A stretch of 64,000 nt of DNA from Ahaetulla prasina (taxonomy: Eukaryota; Chordata; Lepidosauria; Squamata; Colubridae): contig NC_080541.1 in NCBI RefSeq assembly GCF_028640845.1, positions 34,005,935 to 34,069,934 on the forward strand, given 5' to 3'. Numbering within the stretch: position 1 is the stretch's first letter; the number at the start of each line of letters is the position of its first letter. Under the pieces are notes generated by a model that ran no database searches, was not told the DNA's origin, and saw nothing but the letters and a program-made list of their open reading frames with translations. The translations under genes were made by a program, and so were the position numbers. This document shows positions 31,827 to 42,721 of this stretch, one piece after another.

Positions 31827-33439
31827 GGGGTGGAGCTGGCAGTTTTGAATGTTTTTTTCACATTTGGGGCCAGATTTTTAAGGATGAGAATGGTTGCAGC
31901 ATCTACAGAGGGCATAGTGTCATTAGCCATCCCACAACATGGGCAATTATAGCAGGAGAGCAGTGTTAGTCTAAGGGAGCAAAGTATCAGGAATATAGCA
32001 TCGAATGAAGTGAGCTGCAGCTCATGAGAATGCATGCCTTTTAATAAAATTTGTTATTCGGGAGAGTTGCTACCTGATTCTTGTTTTTTTAAAAACTCCA
32101 ACACAGAACATAATGAGAAGTTGTCTTCTTTTTTTTCAGCTACTAATCTTGTTCCCCTCCCCCTGCCACATCCTGAATCCACCTGAGGTTATTGTAACCT
32201 TAGCTTAATATTTCTCAGACTTGGCAATGTTAAGAATATAAGAAACAATTCATTAAAAAATACCATATCCCTGGCTGACTGATGATATGGCTTGTTAGTT
32301 AAGCAAATACCATTTACAAAAAAATTATACATTAAAAATATTGGAAATCAATGGAAGTTTGATGTATGTTTATATGTATAGAACTACACCTTTTAAGGTA
32401 AGGATGTTGAATCTATGATTCTACAGATGTTTGTTGGCTATAATTCCCAGAAATTCCAACCAAAATGGTCAACGGTATGGGTTGCTGGGAATTATAGTTC
32501 AGCAGCAACAAAGGGACCTAGGTGTGCTTAATTTTCTACCTAAGACCTGCATATTTTGTTAGGACACTTCATTAGACCAAAGCATGTTCATGAATCTTCT
32601 TCTAGAGGGCAGCAAAATATTACATTTGAACAATATATATATTGGTTTTATGTTGCTTTAGGCCCTATCCTGCCCTTTTGAATTACAGTGATCCTATGTA
32701 TAACATTCATTCTCTTCCCTTTATTTTTCAAAATGACCAAGTGGTAAGAGCAGAATAAATTGAATTTTTTTAATCAAATTTCCTTTAAAAATGGAATGAA
32801 TACAGAACTGATTGTGAAAGCTAAATTGAATTGGTAAGAAAATAGCTACAAAATATTAAATTCTTTTTTCATGTGACATGTAATATAAAACCAGTAGCTT
32901 TGATCTAGAAAGTGCATTCAAACATCAGTTTAATTGGAGCAAAACAGGATTTCTTAGATTTTTATTTTGAATCCATTATTCCCTTTGGGAAGAAATTCAA
33001 GTTTGAAACAGAAGAGATTTTTATTAATTTTTCTTACTGTGTAGCTTATGGCTTCCCAAATCTGTTCCAGTTCTTGAGCCATAACATGGTAATACAGTCA
33101 AATGCCAAAGTAAATATATACCAGTGTCTAATTTTCCTAAGAAATAGGAAAATTTACCTTCAATGAATTGCTGAAGTGGTCTTCAGTTCAATTCTGGGGA
33201 TAGATTTTTCTATCACACTAACACCTGCACAAACTACTCTTTGCTATTTTTTCTATTAAGGCCAAACTTGATTTGGTATTAATTATATGACTGCAATTAA
33301 TTCATACAGACTTGCAGAATAGCACTTGGTAGAGCAGCTATGAAAACCTTAGAAGCGATATTCAAATGTGACAATATACTGTATTTATACATATAAAGAT
33401 CAGAAATGAGCAAATAATTGATATTCTCTGTGGCACTGT
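31827..33439. other. Unassigned intergenic DNA
   Basis: A degraded pair of inverted phrases (ataattcccagaaattcc at ~32440 and its near complement at ~32490) suggests an old palindromic MITE. The rest is AT-rich without recognisable content. Confidence 0.35.
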
Positions 33440-33469
33440 ATGGAAGAAAAAGTTGAACTTTGAAGAACT

Positions 33470-34300
33470 AAGATAGAAAGAGTGTCCATGCTTTTGAACG
33501 TTGGTGTTTGGAGAAGATACCTGAGAATACCATGGATAAGCAAAAAAAGAAACAAATGGATCATTGAACTAATCTAGAGTTCCAAGTAGAGGTACAATTG
33601 ACAGACTCAACATATCCTACTTATATTTGCCTTGCAGAAATGGTGGAGGTTTACTTCAAATCCATAAGTGTTGAAGAAGAAAAGCATGGTTTGGCTGATT
33701 ATGTAAAAGACAGTCAAGAACAAGCATTGATTTAAATTAAATATTGGAACTTATTGACTGTATAGAAAACAAATATAAATATCGAACAGAATGCTGGCAA
33801 GAAAAAGCATTACACTGTCAATTTCTACAAAAGATTAAGGGGAAAGTGGATAAAGATAAAAGGTACCTTTTGAAACCTTAAAAAAAGAAACTGAAGGCTT
33901 GATTTTGGCTGCTCATCAAGAAGCTATTTGAAATAATACAATCAAGGCCGCAATTGAAAGATTGTCAAATAATTCAAAGTGCAGATTGGGTCAAGAAGCA
34001 GAAGAAACATCATATACTCTGCTCATGCCAGAAAATTATAGAAATTGATGATAAACAATGACATAACACAATCACCAAAATTATTCACTGGAACATCTGT
34101 AAAAATTATCATGGGCCAATAACAAAAACTTTGAAAAAGTAGTAAAAAATGAACAGGTTAAAATACTGTGGGATTTCCAAATACAAATGGATAAAGCCTT
34201 GTTCATAATTTAATTATGCTTGAAAAGAAAAAAAAGTATGGATAATTGATCTGATAACAAAGAATTGGAGAAGTACACAAAAGTTATCAATTGAAGTTAA
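33470..34300 (+). mobile_element. Degraded R4/Dong-like LINE, C-terminal part
   Basis: Out-of-frame pieces read as the end of an R2/R4-type ORF: GVWRRYLRIPW then KKRNKWIIEL; ETEGLILAAHQEA; NNTIKAAIERLSNNSKCRLG then EETSYTL; NEQVKILWDFQIQ. The order matches the C-terminal zinc-knuckle and endonuclease-adjacent region of such elements. Many stops and frameshifts. Confidence 0.5.
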
Positions 34301-36223
34301 AATTTTGTAAAGGAAATCTTCATATGAAGTTTTTTTTAAAAAAAATATCTGTAAGAATGATAAGAATCTGGTAATAGATTCCTCCTATTCTTCCAGGTTC
34401 TTTAGTTTAGAGAGGCTTTTGCATATCCTTGCCTGCATTAAAACATGGTACCATTTTAAGGCAAAATTTACATTGGTGACTATTCAGTCATGTGACCTCT
34501 CAATATTATTTACAGAATCTCAGGAAAAAACCAACCCTCACTAATTAACTGGAATAGAAGAGGAAATTATAGGACTTCATGCACTGTTATTTCATAGATT
34601 TCTGGGGATGATCCGCATCAGAGAATATGCCAAAATTAGCTTGGGTCAAAAAAGAGTGAAAAAGGAAAGCTATGCATGCAAAATCAGGGAAACAAAGTGC
34701 CTTAGCATAGCAATCATAGTATAATACACAAATGTGGTGCTGATACATACTATAGTAAATTGCAGAAGCATGAAAGTGAATTAAATCATTTTTCGTTTAT
34801 TCCCCTTTTTTTAGTTTCTGCTTCTGCAGCAGCCTTTTTCCAGTTGGTAATTCCTCTGTAAATTATATCTGCATTCCCCAAGAAGCGAGAATGAAGTAAC
34901 AGCTTTGCTGTTTCTAAATATTAAGAACCAAGCTGCCCTGCTTTGCGGCTTCTTCTTGGCTGTTAGTGGTGAATGTAAATGAGCAGACAATAAGTTTACC
35001 TTGTGATTCAGGCCACAGTTCCCTGGCAGGGAATTTAGCCCAAGCATCTGCCTGGGGCGGGGTGGTGGTGGTGGTGGAGGGAAATGAAGGCAGACAGGAC
35101 TGTGGCATATTCCTGGCCGGGGGTGGGTGGGGTGGGGTGGGGTGGGGTGGAAGTAGACTGCAAAAGTACCTTGATTTCATGAGAGAAAGAGAAAACAATT
35201 TTGGGAGGTTTAGCTGGGTGGTAAGAAACAATTTTAGGAGTCATGGGGTTTGTTTACATCATTTGATCTCTCAGGAATTTCCGGTGCTTGCTTCTCAACA
35301 GCTCATCCTATATATTTATATATTAAGTCTGTATATCTCACAATTGAATAAAATAAATTAATGGCTGTTCCTAGAGACATAATTCAGGGAGGTCATCTCG
35401 CAACAATTTCTTGATTATGTCACTGAAGTGGTGCTCCCCGTTTTCCTCCTTTTTGCATATTCTTGAGAGCTGAGCTATATATCTTAGCACCTGGTAAATT
35501 GCAGATTCATTATTATTTTAATCTTATTTTTTTTCTACAGTTTCCTCAGCAAGTTGTCAAGAGTTCATGAGAAAGTATTATCTCCATAGCAACCCATTTC
35601 CTCTCTTGGTGGCTAAAAGGAGGCTCTGATTGCCTTCTGGGCAGAAAACTGGGATACAAATTGAATAAATAATAATAATAACAAATTCACAATCTCTTTC
35701 AACATGAGATATTTTGAAAGAGTTTCTTTTTTAAAAAACTTTTGTAGCACTTTTATGATAGTGAATTGTATTAAGACACTGTGAACTGACTTCTCTTTGG
35801 GCTCTGGGATCCATAGCTTTATTTTATATTCTCGCATTATGTATTTTAAAAATATTTTAATTTTTTATTATATGCAGCAAATATCATGGGAGGAGAAACA
35901 CATACAAAAGCTTATTGCTTATAAGCTAAGAAAAGCTAAGTCTACACGCATCCCATATGTATGCATTGAATTTATTCATTTAAAATAGACCTGATGATAT
36001 TTATTGAGTAGCTCTGAATGGCATGTCAGGGGCAACACTTAAATATTAGTCAGACCCACATAAAGATTTAAAACATAAAAATAATCTAACTTATAATTAT
36101 ATTTAATTTATCTGTTACATTTTAACCTAGGTGCATATACGCATATACCTATGGTGATCTCCATTCCCATACTTCTCTATTTAATTTAAATTCTAGAAAA
36201 CAAGAAAACATATTTTTTTCAAA
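34301..36223. other. Intergenic stretch including a G-rich block
   Basis: A G-rich block at 35055-35152 is listed separately. A LINE-tail-like phrase (ttctgggcagaaaactggga then ataataataataa) is near 35635-35680. Otherwise unassigned. Confidence 0.35.
35055..35152 (+). repeat. G-rich block with (GGGGT)n, possible G-quadruplex
   Basis: ggggcggggtggtggtggtg and, 60 bases on, gggtggggtggggtggggtg. Four or more G runs of length 3-4 separated by single bases meet the usual G4 pattern. Confidence 0.7.
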
Positions 36224-36446
36224 TATAGCAACAGCACTTAGAGTTATATACCACTTCACAGTGCTTTGTAGCTCTCTCTAAGTGGTCAGCATATTGGCCC
36301 CAACAATCTGGGTCCTCATTTTACCGACGCCGGAAGGATGGAAGGCTGAGTCAACCTTGAGCCTGGTGAGATTCGAACTGCCAAATTGCAGGCAGCTAGC
36401 AATCAACAGAAGTAACATTCTAACCATTGCATCACCACAGCTCACA
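36224..36446 (-). mobile_element. Sauria-type tRNA-derived SINE
   Basis: Reverse complement of the family at 18178: it begins (plus strand) atagcaacagcacttagagt and ends at the tRNA-like head near caccacagctcaca; the phrase cggaaggatggaaggctgag lies in the middle. The B-box region keeps gattcgaactgcc. Confidence 0.82.
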
Positions 36447-36449
36447 AAT

Positions 36450-36488
<39 letters not shown>

Positions 36489-36517
36489 TTTGTTTATTTA
36501 TTTATTTATTTATTTAG
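36447..36517. repeat. (TTTA)n microsatellite
   Basis: About 17 units with one TTTG variant. It forms the 3' tail of the minus-strand LINE fragment that follows. Confidence 0.92.
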
Positions 36518-36883
36518 TCAAACACAACAATATATATAAGTATAAGCATGAAATAACCACATAAATTTAATACAACCAAAGGGAACATTAGGACAGGAAC
36601 AGTAGGCACACTGGTGTTCTTATGCACGCCCCTTACAGACCACTTAGGAATGGGGTGAGGTCAATAGTAGATAGTCTTTGGTTAAAGCTTTGGGGATTTG
36701 GGGATGAGACCACGGAGTCAGGTAGTGCATTCCAGGCATTAACAACTCTGTTACTGAAGTCATATTTTCTACGATCAAGATTGGAGCGGTTCACTTTAAG
36801 TTTAAATCTATTGTGTACTCGTGTATTGTTGTGGTTGAAGCTGAAGTAGTCTTCGACAGGAAGGACATTGTAGCAGATGATTT

Positions 36884-36888
<5 letters not shown>
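36518..36888 (-). mobile_element. L2/Rex1-like LINE 3' end
   Basis: On the minus strand a reading frame ends with VEDYFSF ... KYDFSNRVVNAWNALPDSVV and a short tail to a stop, then a 3' UTR running into the (AAAT)n tail. This W-N-x-L-P ending is typical of CR1/L2/Rex1 ORF2 C-termini. A second copy is at 56855-57262. Confidence 0.7.
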
Positions 36889-36959
<71 letters not shown>

Positions 36960-36978
36960 AAATCATCTGCTACAATGT
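36865..36978. repeat. Perfect 114-bp palindrome with (TA)n core
   Basis: Arms acattgtagcagatgatttt... (36865-36888) and its exact complement (36955-36978) flank about 33 TA dinucleotides. The left arm is part of the LINE at 36518-36888. Confidence 0.9.
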
Positions 36979-36989
36979 AAAATATATAT

Positions 36990-38082
36990 ATTTTCTGAGG
37001 TTTTCACGGGTGTTTGTATATAGGTCTTTGGTTGTTCGGGTTTTCTCCCGTGTAAAATTGGAAGTGTCTTGGCGACGTTTCGACGAAGTCTCATTCGTCA
37101 TCTTCAGGCTTCAGCTTCGTGCTTCTGGGAGCAATGTGTGATCGCAGCTGTTTCTTCCTTTTAACTGCTAGTGGGGGTTTGAACTGATTGGGTGGGAGCT
37201 TGGCTGTGCTCTGATTGGATGGGGGTTTTTCTGTGCTCTGATTGGCTGGGGGTGTGTCCTGTGTTGGTGGGGGCTTGGTTGTGCTCAGTCTAGTCTGTGC
37301 TGCAGGGGGATTTGAGCTGGTGAGCTGCATAGCTGTTGTTTGGCTTTGTGGTCGTGATACATCTTCATAGTGGGTGTCAGTCTGCTGCATGAATGGATTG
37401 GAGGGGTTTGAAATGGCTAATGTTGCAGCTGCGGTCTGGCTTCTGGTCCTTGGTCGTGCTTCATGATCAGTGTGGGTTTGGGTCTGCTTTCTGGGTGGAT
37501 GTGCGGTGGTGACATCCTGTGTGGACCTCGTGAGTGTGGGTCTGGTGTCATTCCTCGTGTTAGGGACTCGTTTGTCAATAAGGGCGGGTTTCAAATGGCT
37601 GGTAGGCGGAGGTGTCATCTCGTTTGTTCATGCTGTGTGGGCGTTTTCTATCTCAATGGCTTCTCTGATTATTCTGTTGTTAAAGTGTTCAGTTTTGGCG
37701 ATAGTTCTGGTCTTTTAAAGTCAATATCATGTCCTGTGACTTTAAAGTGTTGGACCAGGGAAGAAGTTGGTTCCTCTTTTTTGAATGAGTTCTTGTGTTC
37801 TTCAATGCGTGCACTTATTTTTCTGTTGGTTTGTCCAATGTATGTGGTGGGGCAGGCGGTGCATGGGATTTCATATACTCCTTGATTTTCTAACTCAATT
37901 TTGTCTTTGGGGTTTCTTAGGATGGTGGATATTTTTCTGTTTGTGCAGGATGCTGTCTTGGTGTTGTGTTTGTGGAGGATCTTGCTGATTCTGTCTGTGG
38001 TGCCTTTTATATATGGGAGGAGGGCTGTGCCGTTTTCTTGTTCTCTGTCTTGGATTTTAGTGGGGGGTTCTTTTTGGTTCTT
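36990..38082 (-). repeat. Left inverted arm of the PLE (endonuclease and 3' region)
   Basis: It reads on the minus strand as YIKGTTDRISKILHKHN, GVYEIPCTACPTTYIGQTN, then the tail region, ending with the hammerhead-like stretch near 37060-37112. Homology with the right arm stops at about 38082, next to ttttggttctt. Confidence 0.85.
37060..37112 (-). ncRNA. Hammerhead-ribozyme-like motif in the PLE left arm
   Basis: Mirror copy of the motif at 40172-40226 on the minus strand, with the same core and stem II bases. The same reservations apply. Confidence 0.4.
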
Positions 38083-39221
38083 ACCCAAAGAGGAACAGAC
38101 AGCACTACTTAACCTAAAAAAAGATACCAGCATAATAATCCTACCAGCAGACAAGGGCAACGCCACGGTGGTTATGAACACATCTGACTACCAAACCAAA
38201 TTAACCAACCTACTCCAAGACCCTGCATACAAGCCCCTAAACACAGACCCCACCACCTACCTAGAAAAAACCACTAGATCCAAAATAAAAGCCTCCCCCA
38301 TCAGCGAAGAAATCCAACAAAGAATCATTCCCAGAGAGAAATCATCCAGATGCCCTAAGCTCTATGGCCTCCCCAAGATACACAAAGAAGGAACCCCACT
38401 CAGACCCATAGTCAGCTCCATAGGCTCACCTCTACAAAACCTAGCCAAATTTCTCGCCAAACAACTACAGCCCTATGCAGAATCCATCACCTCACACGTA
38501 AAAAACTCATTCCAGTTCATAGAGATCATAAAGAAACAAAACTTACAGCCCAGCGACCTACTCGTGAGCTTTGATGTCATATCCTCTTCACCCAAGTGCC
38601 AATCAAAGAAGCCTTGACAGCTATCCAAAACAAATATAACCCCCCCAAGCACATCCTAGATCTGACCAACCACTGCCTATCCAACACATACTTCATCTAT
38701 AATGGACAAAAATACAAACAAGTAGAAGGAGCACCCATGGGATCACCCTCTCACCTGTCATTGCCAATCTCTACATGGAACACTTTGAAACCCAAGCTCT
38801 AGAAAAATCTGATCACAACCCAAACTCTGGCTCAGATATGTAGACGACACCTTCATAATCTGGCCACACGGAAAGAAAAACTTGACAACTTCCTCACACA
38901 CCTCAATAGCCTACACCCCAAAATACAGTTCACCATGGAAACAGAAGTTAATAACCAACTTCCTTCCTGGATGTCTTAGTCTACAGAAACCCAATGGCTC
39001 CCTAGGACACACCATCTACCAGAAGAAAACACACACAAACCGCTATCTGCACGCACTCTCACACCACCACCCAGCACAGATCAACTCCGTAGCCAAGACA
39101 CTCATCTCCAGAACAAAATGCTTAGCTGATGAACAACACCTAAAACCCGAACTAGACACTCTCACTAACGTACTAACATCCAATGGATTCCAAAGAAATA
39201 AGATTACCAAGCTAATCCAAA

Positions 39222-40262
39222 AGAACCCCCCACTAAAATCCAAGACAGAGAACAAGAAAACGGCACAGCCCTCCTCCCATATATAAAAGGCACCACAGAC
39301 AGAATCAGCAAGATCCTCCACAAACACAACATCAAGACAGCATTCTGCACAAACAGAAAAATATCCACCATCCTAAGAAACCCCAAAGACAAAATTGAGT
39401 TAGAAAATCAAGGAGTATATGAAATCCCATGCACCGCCTGCCCCACCACATACATTGGACAAACCAACAGAAGAATAAGTGCACGCATTGAAGAACACAA
39501 GAACTCATTCAAAAAAGAGGAACCAACTTCTTCCCTGGTCCAACACTTTAAAGTCACAGGACATGATATTGACTTTAAAAGACCAGAACTATCGCCAAAA
39601 CTGAACACTTTAACAACAGAATAATCAGAGAAGCCATTGAGATAGAAAACGCCCACACAGCATGAACAAACGAGATGACACCTCCGCCTACCAGCCATTT
39701 GAAACCCGCCTTATTGACAAACGAGTCCCTAACACGAGGAATGACACCAGACCCACACTCACAGGTCCACACAGGATGTCACCACCGCACATCCACCCAG
39801 AAAGCAGACCCAAACCCACACTGATCATGAAGCACGACCAAGGACCAGAAGCCAGACCGCAGCTGCAACATTAGCCATTTCAAACCCTCCAATCCATTCA
39901 TGCAGCAGACTGACACCCACTATGAAGATGTAGCACGACCACAAAGCCAAACAACAGCTATGCAGCTCACCAGCTCAAATCCCCTGCAGCACAGACTAGA
40001 CTGAGCACAACCAAGCCCCCACCAACACAGGACACACCCCAGCCAATCAGAGCACAGAAAACCCCATCCAATCAGAGCACAGCCAAGCTCCCACCCAATC
40101 AGTTCAAACCCCCACTAGCAGTTAAAAGGAAGAAACAGCTGCGATCACACATTGCTCCCAGAAGCACGAAGCTGAAGCCTGAAGATGACGAATGAGACTT
40201 CGTCGAAACGTCGCCAAGACACTTCCAATTTTACACGGGAGAAAACCCGAACAACCAAAGAC
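39222..40262 (+). repeat. Right inverted arm of the PLE
   Basis: Near-identical inverse copy of 36990-38082 (for example cagagaacaagaaaacggca, aacaaacgagatgacacctc in both). It is truncated about 35 bases earlier at its outer end (gacctatata) and continues into a TA/CA microsatellite. Confidence 0.85.
40172..40226 (+). ncRNA. Hammerhead-ribozyme-like motif in the PLE right arm
   Basis: CTGAAGA (40179-40185), a hairpin GACGAA/TTCGTC (40187-40192 and 40199-40204), then GAAAC (40205-40209) and a short GTC...GAC hairpin. This is the order of a type I hammerhead core (CUGANGA, stem II, GAAA, stem III). One unpaired T precedes stem II and the cleavage-site end is not clean, so it may be degenerate. 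Hammerhead motifs are known in Penelope-like elements. Confidence 0.4.
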
Positions 40263-40333
<71 letters not shown>

Positions 40334-40345
40334 TACATACATGCA
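40263..40345. repeat. (TA)n(CA)n compound microsatellite
   Basis: About 13 TA units, then about 18 CA units, then catacatacatgcat. Confidence 0.95.
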
Positions 40346-40588
40346 TACATATATATGCCCATCTGAGGAAAATAAGGAAGATGGTCTTAATAGAGATACC
40401 TAGGCAAAAGGTAGGCATCTAAGATAGGTAGCAATTTTAAGTTCTGAGAAACAAGGTAATATTCAGAAGCAATTCAGGTAGATGCTACCCTGATTCACTG
40501 AATTGTCAGAACAGGAGTAATACAGGATTAAAGCATAATCAGTCCAGCAAGATGCTATTATTGTAGCCACTTTCAGAAAAATATCTAT
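40346..40588. other. Short unassigned stretch
   Basis: Nothing recognised. Confidence 0.4.
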
Positions 40589-40760
40589 AGAGATTTTCAG
40601 TCATCCAAGTAATGGTTGTCCCAAAAGTGCTTTTTTCAAGAGGCAACTGGACTTTCTTGTTTTTCTTTGAAGACATTTAGCTTCTCATCACTTCTTGGAT
40701 GAGAGGTGAAATGTATTCAAAGAAAAACAAGAAAGTCCAGATTTCCGAAAAATTGTTTTA
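40589..40760. mobile_element. Small foldback element (PLE-derived?)
   Basis: Inverted arms (ctggactttcttgtttttct at 40649 and its complement ending 40740) surround a centre atcacttcttggatgagagg. The outer phrase tggttgtcccaaaagtgctt is the complement of the end of the element at 42722-43235, so the two belong to one family. The centre resembles a mutated hammerhead core. Confidence 0.55.
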
Positions 40761-41212
40761 GCCTTCCCAGTTTCCTGGTCTGTTCCACCTAGCGGGATTG
40801 ATAGTGTGTCTCTGTGTGTGTGCCACACATGCTCACCTTTATTTGAATTTGTATATGTGTAGTAGGACAAGACACGGATGTAGCTCCGGTAGCTATTGCG
40901 GAATATTATGTTAAGTGAATAAATGAAAAGCAAAATGGCCTAAGGAAAAACAAGAGCATCTTAATTTATGTCACCTTTTCTCTCTGGACTAGTTGTAAAG
41001 GGGACCTGATCAAAGATGGAAAGCCATTGTAATCATAATTGTGTGGAAGGCAGAAAGAGTCTGGGGGTGATGGGTGGTGGATAGGAGGATTCAAAATTGG
41101 CAAGATGGGTGCAGCATCTTGATATAAACCCTTCCACTTTTATATGTGTGTTGATATCACACACTCAAAAGAGACATGGCTTGCACTGTGATACTCTGTC
41201 TGCCAACTAGTT
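40761..41212. other. Unassigned intergenic stretch
   Basis: Nothing recognised. Confidence 0.4.
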
Positions 41213-41326
41213 CAGGGGTCTCCAACCTTGGCCACTTTAAGACATGTGGACTTCAACTCCCAGGGTTCAGGAACCCTGGGAGTTGAAGTCCACAAGTTTT
41301 AAAGTGACCAAAGTTGGAGACCCCTG
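41213..41326. mobile_element. Palindromic MITE
   Basis: 114 bp and almost fully self-complementary: caggggtctccaaccttggc at the left, complement at the right, cttcaactcccagggttc in the middle. Flanks aactagtt (41205-41212) and atctagtt (41327-41334) match at 7 of 8. Same family as 16493-16628. Confidence 0.8.
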
Positions 41327-41739
41327 ATCTAGTTGATTTCAGGCACTTAGATATTGCTGAGAGACCACGGATTTATTTTTTTTAGCATTCAAGTCCTCCG
41401 AACGTGACCCAATCACTGGTTTAAATATAATCTTCCCCAATTCACAGAATTTGCAGGGAAGGTTATGTTTCCTGGAGAATGATACAGATGAAGTTCTCCC
41501 AGCTAGCGAGTGGCCATAACCATATAATCTGGTTTTATCCTTTTTCTAATGGATTCTATTCTGATTCAAATAATAAATCTCTTATGTGTCCAGGCTGCTA
41601 TTATTTGAATGGAAGAAAACAGAGACAAAATAATGTTACTTCAGCTCTGAATGAACCACAGAGCTAATGTACACAGAGATGACAGGAGCTAGTTATCATT
41701 ACTGCCAGTCCCTTCTTGACTTTTAGTTTTCTTTTGAGT

Positions 41740-41835
41740 ATTTTCCAGAAGTGGTTTGCCATTTCTACATCCCTAAGCCTGAGAGAAACTGACTGGCCCC
41801 AAGGTCACCCAGTTGGCTTTGACAAAATCAGGCAC
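41740..41835 (-). mobile_element. SINE fragment
   Basis: agtggtttgccatttctaca ... ggccccaaggtcacccagtt is the reverse complement of the mid-part of a tRNA-SINE family also seen at 61085. Confidence 0.45.
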
Positions 41836-42721
41836 GATTGAATGGAAAGGACAAAAAAATGCCTCCCCCGCATTCTCTTTTCACCTTGTGGTTGTTACTT
41901 AAGTATTTATCTGCCAAGTTATCATGGTCAAATATAATAAATGACATGTTTCCCGTACTGTGATTAAAATCTCAGACAGGAATAGTTTGAGTTGTAGTAC
42001 CATTCTGTGTGGATAGGAGTCGGGGAGTATTAACTGCCTTATGCCCTGGTCCCAATACAATTCCTCCAACAGCTATTTTTGGAAGATAATAGTCTGAAAT
42101 CCAACCATAAATAACCAGGGTTGTCTTAAATTTGTAAGAGTAATTTCTCCAGTCAATCCAAGGCTGAATGAAATTTTAGACAATATGAGTTTGACTCAGG
42201 ATTGCTAGTCATTATAGAGACTTTTTTTTTGCTTATGTCTACATTTTTCTTGAACTTGGAATAGATAACTGTTGCTGGAAGGTTAAAACGTAGCAAATTT
42301 GCAGCTGATAGAAATTAAAAAGACTATTTTAAGTGCTTAGAAAGTGCATTAATATTATTTGTCCTATCACTAACATTTTTTCTTTAATCAAACTGATTTG
42401 AAAAAAAATTATATTCTCACATTTAAAATGCATTGCTATAATTCAGCATAAATTATCAAAAATAATTTATGTCAAACCTTCTGCGTTATCTAATAATACA
42501 CAAAGCATTCCTGAGTAGAATCAAGAGAGCATGGGAAAACAGAACTTCCATTGGATTTCAAATTCTGATAAGGGTAAAGTTAAATGGAAGATCATATAGT
42601 AATAGCTTAACTGGCCTATTCAGTCCATCATCAAACCTGTTCTTGGGCTAGCATCACTAGGTCAGGTGGATAAGACAAACTTTTGAAATAGCAGATCCAG
42701 ACTGGTTCCTCCCTTAATTCA
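41836..42721. other. Unassigned intergenic stretch
   Basis: AT-rich, nothing recognised. Confidence 0.4.

Larger units (their letters stand above)
36990..40262 (+). mobile_element. Penelope-like element (PLE) with inverted 3' copies
   Basis: The central part (38083-39221, +) encodes a Penelope-type reverse transcriptase: LPADKGNATVVMN, PKLYGLPKIHKEGTPLRPIV, GAPMGSP, and the catalytic YVDD at 38837-38848. The right part (39222-40262, +) encodes the GIY-YIG endonuclease: GVY at 39412, YIG at 39451, with RISARIEEHKNSF after it, then a C-terminal tail. The left part (36990-38082) is the same endonuclease plus 3' region on the minus strand, so the element is flanked by ~1-kb inverted arms. At least three frame breaks interrupt the RT (near 38580, 38745 and 38815). 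The RT N-terminus is missing. Probably inactive. Vertebrate PLEs are otherwise rare in mammals but common in squamates. Confidence 0.88.

Noticed and set aside
34966..35361. A 131-codon Gly-rich open frame
   Set aside because: It depends on the (GGGGT)n block and has no conserved features.
36622..36849. 75-codon frame starting MHAPYRPLRNG, with a similar 75-codon frame at 56875-57102
   Set aside because: The similarity of the two frames is real but antisense. The sense strand in both places encodes the end of an L2-like LINE ORF.
37901..38617. A 238-codon frame read as one protein
   Set aside because: It is a chimera of antisense PLE left-arm sequence and the plus-strand RT. Only the part after about 38083 is genuine PLE coding sequence.
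40263..40345. A CRISPR-like or designed repeat
   Set aside because: Plain dinucleotide microsatellite; no spacers.
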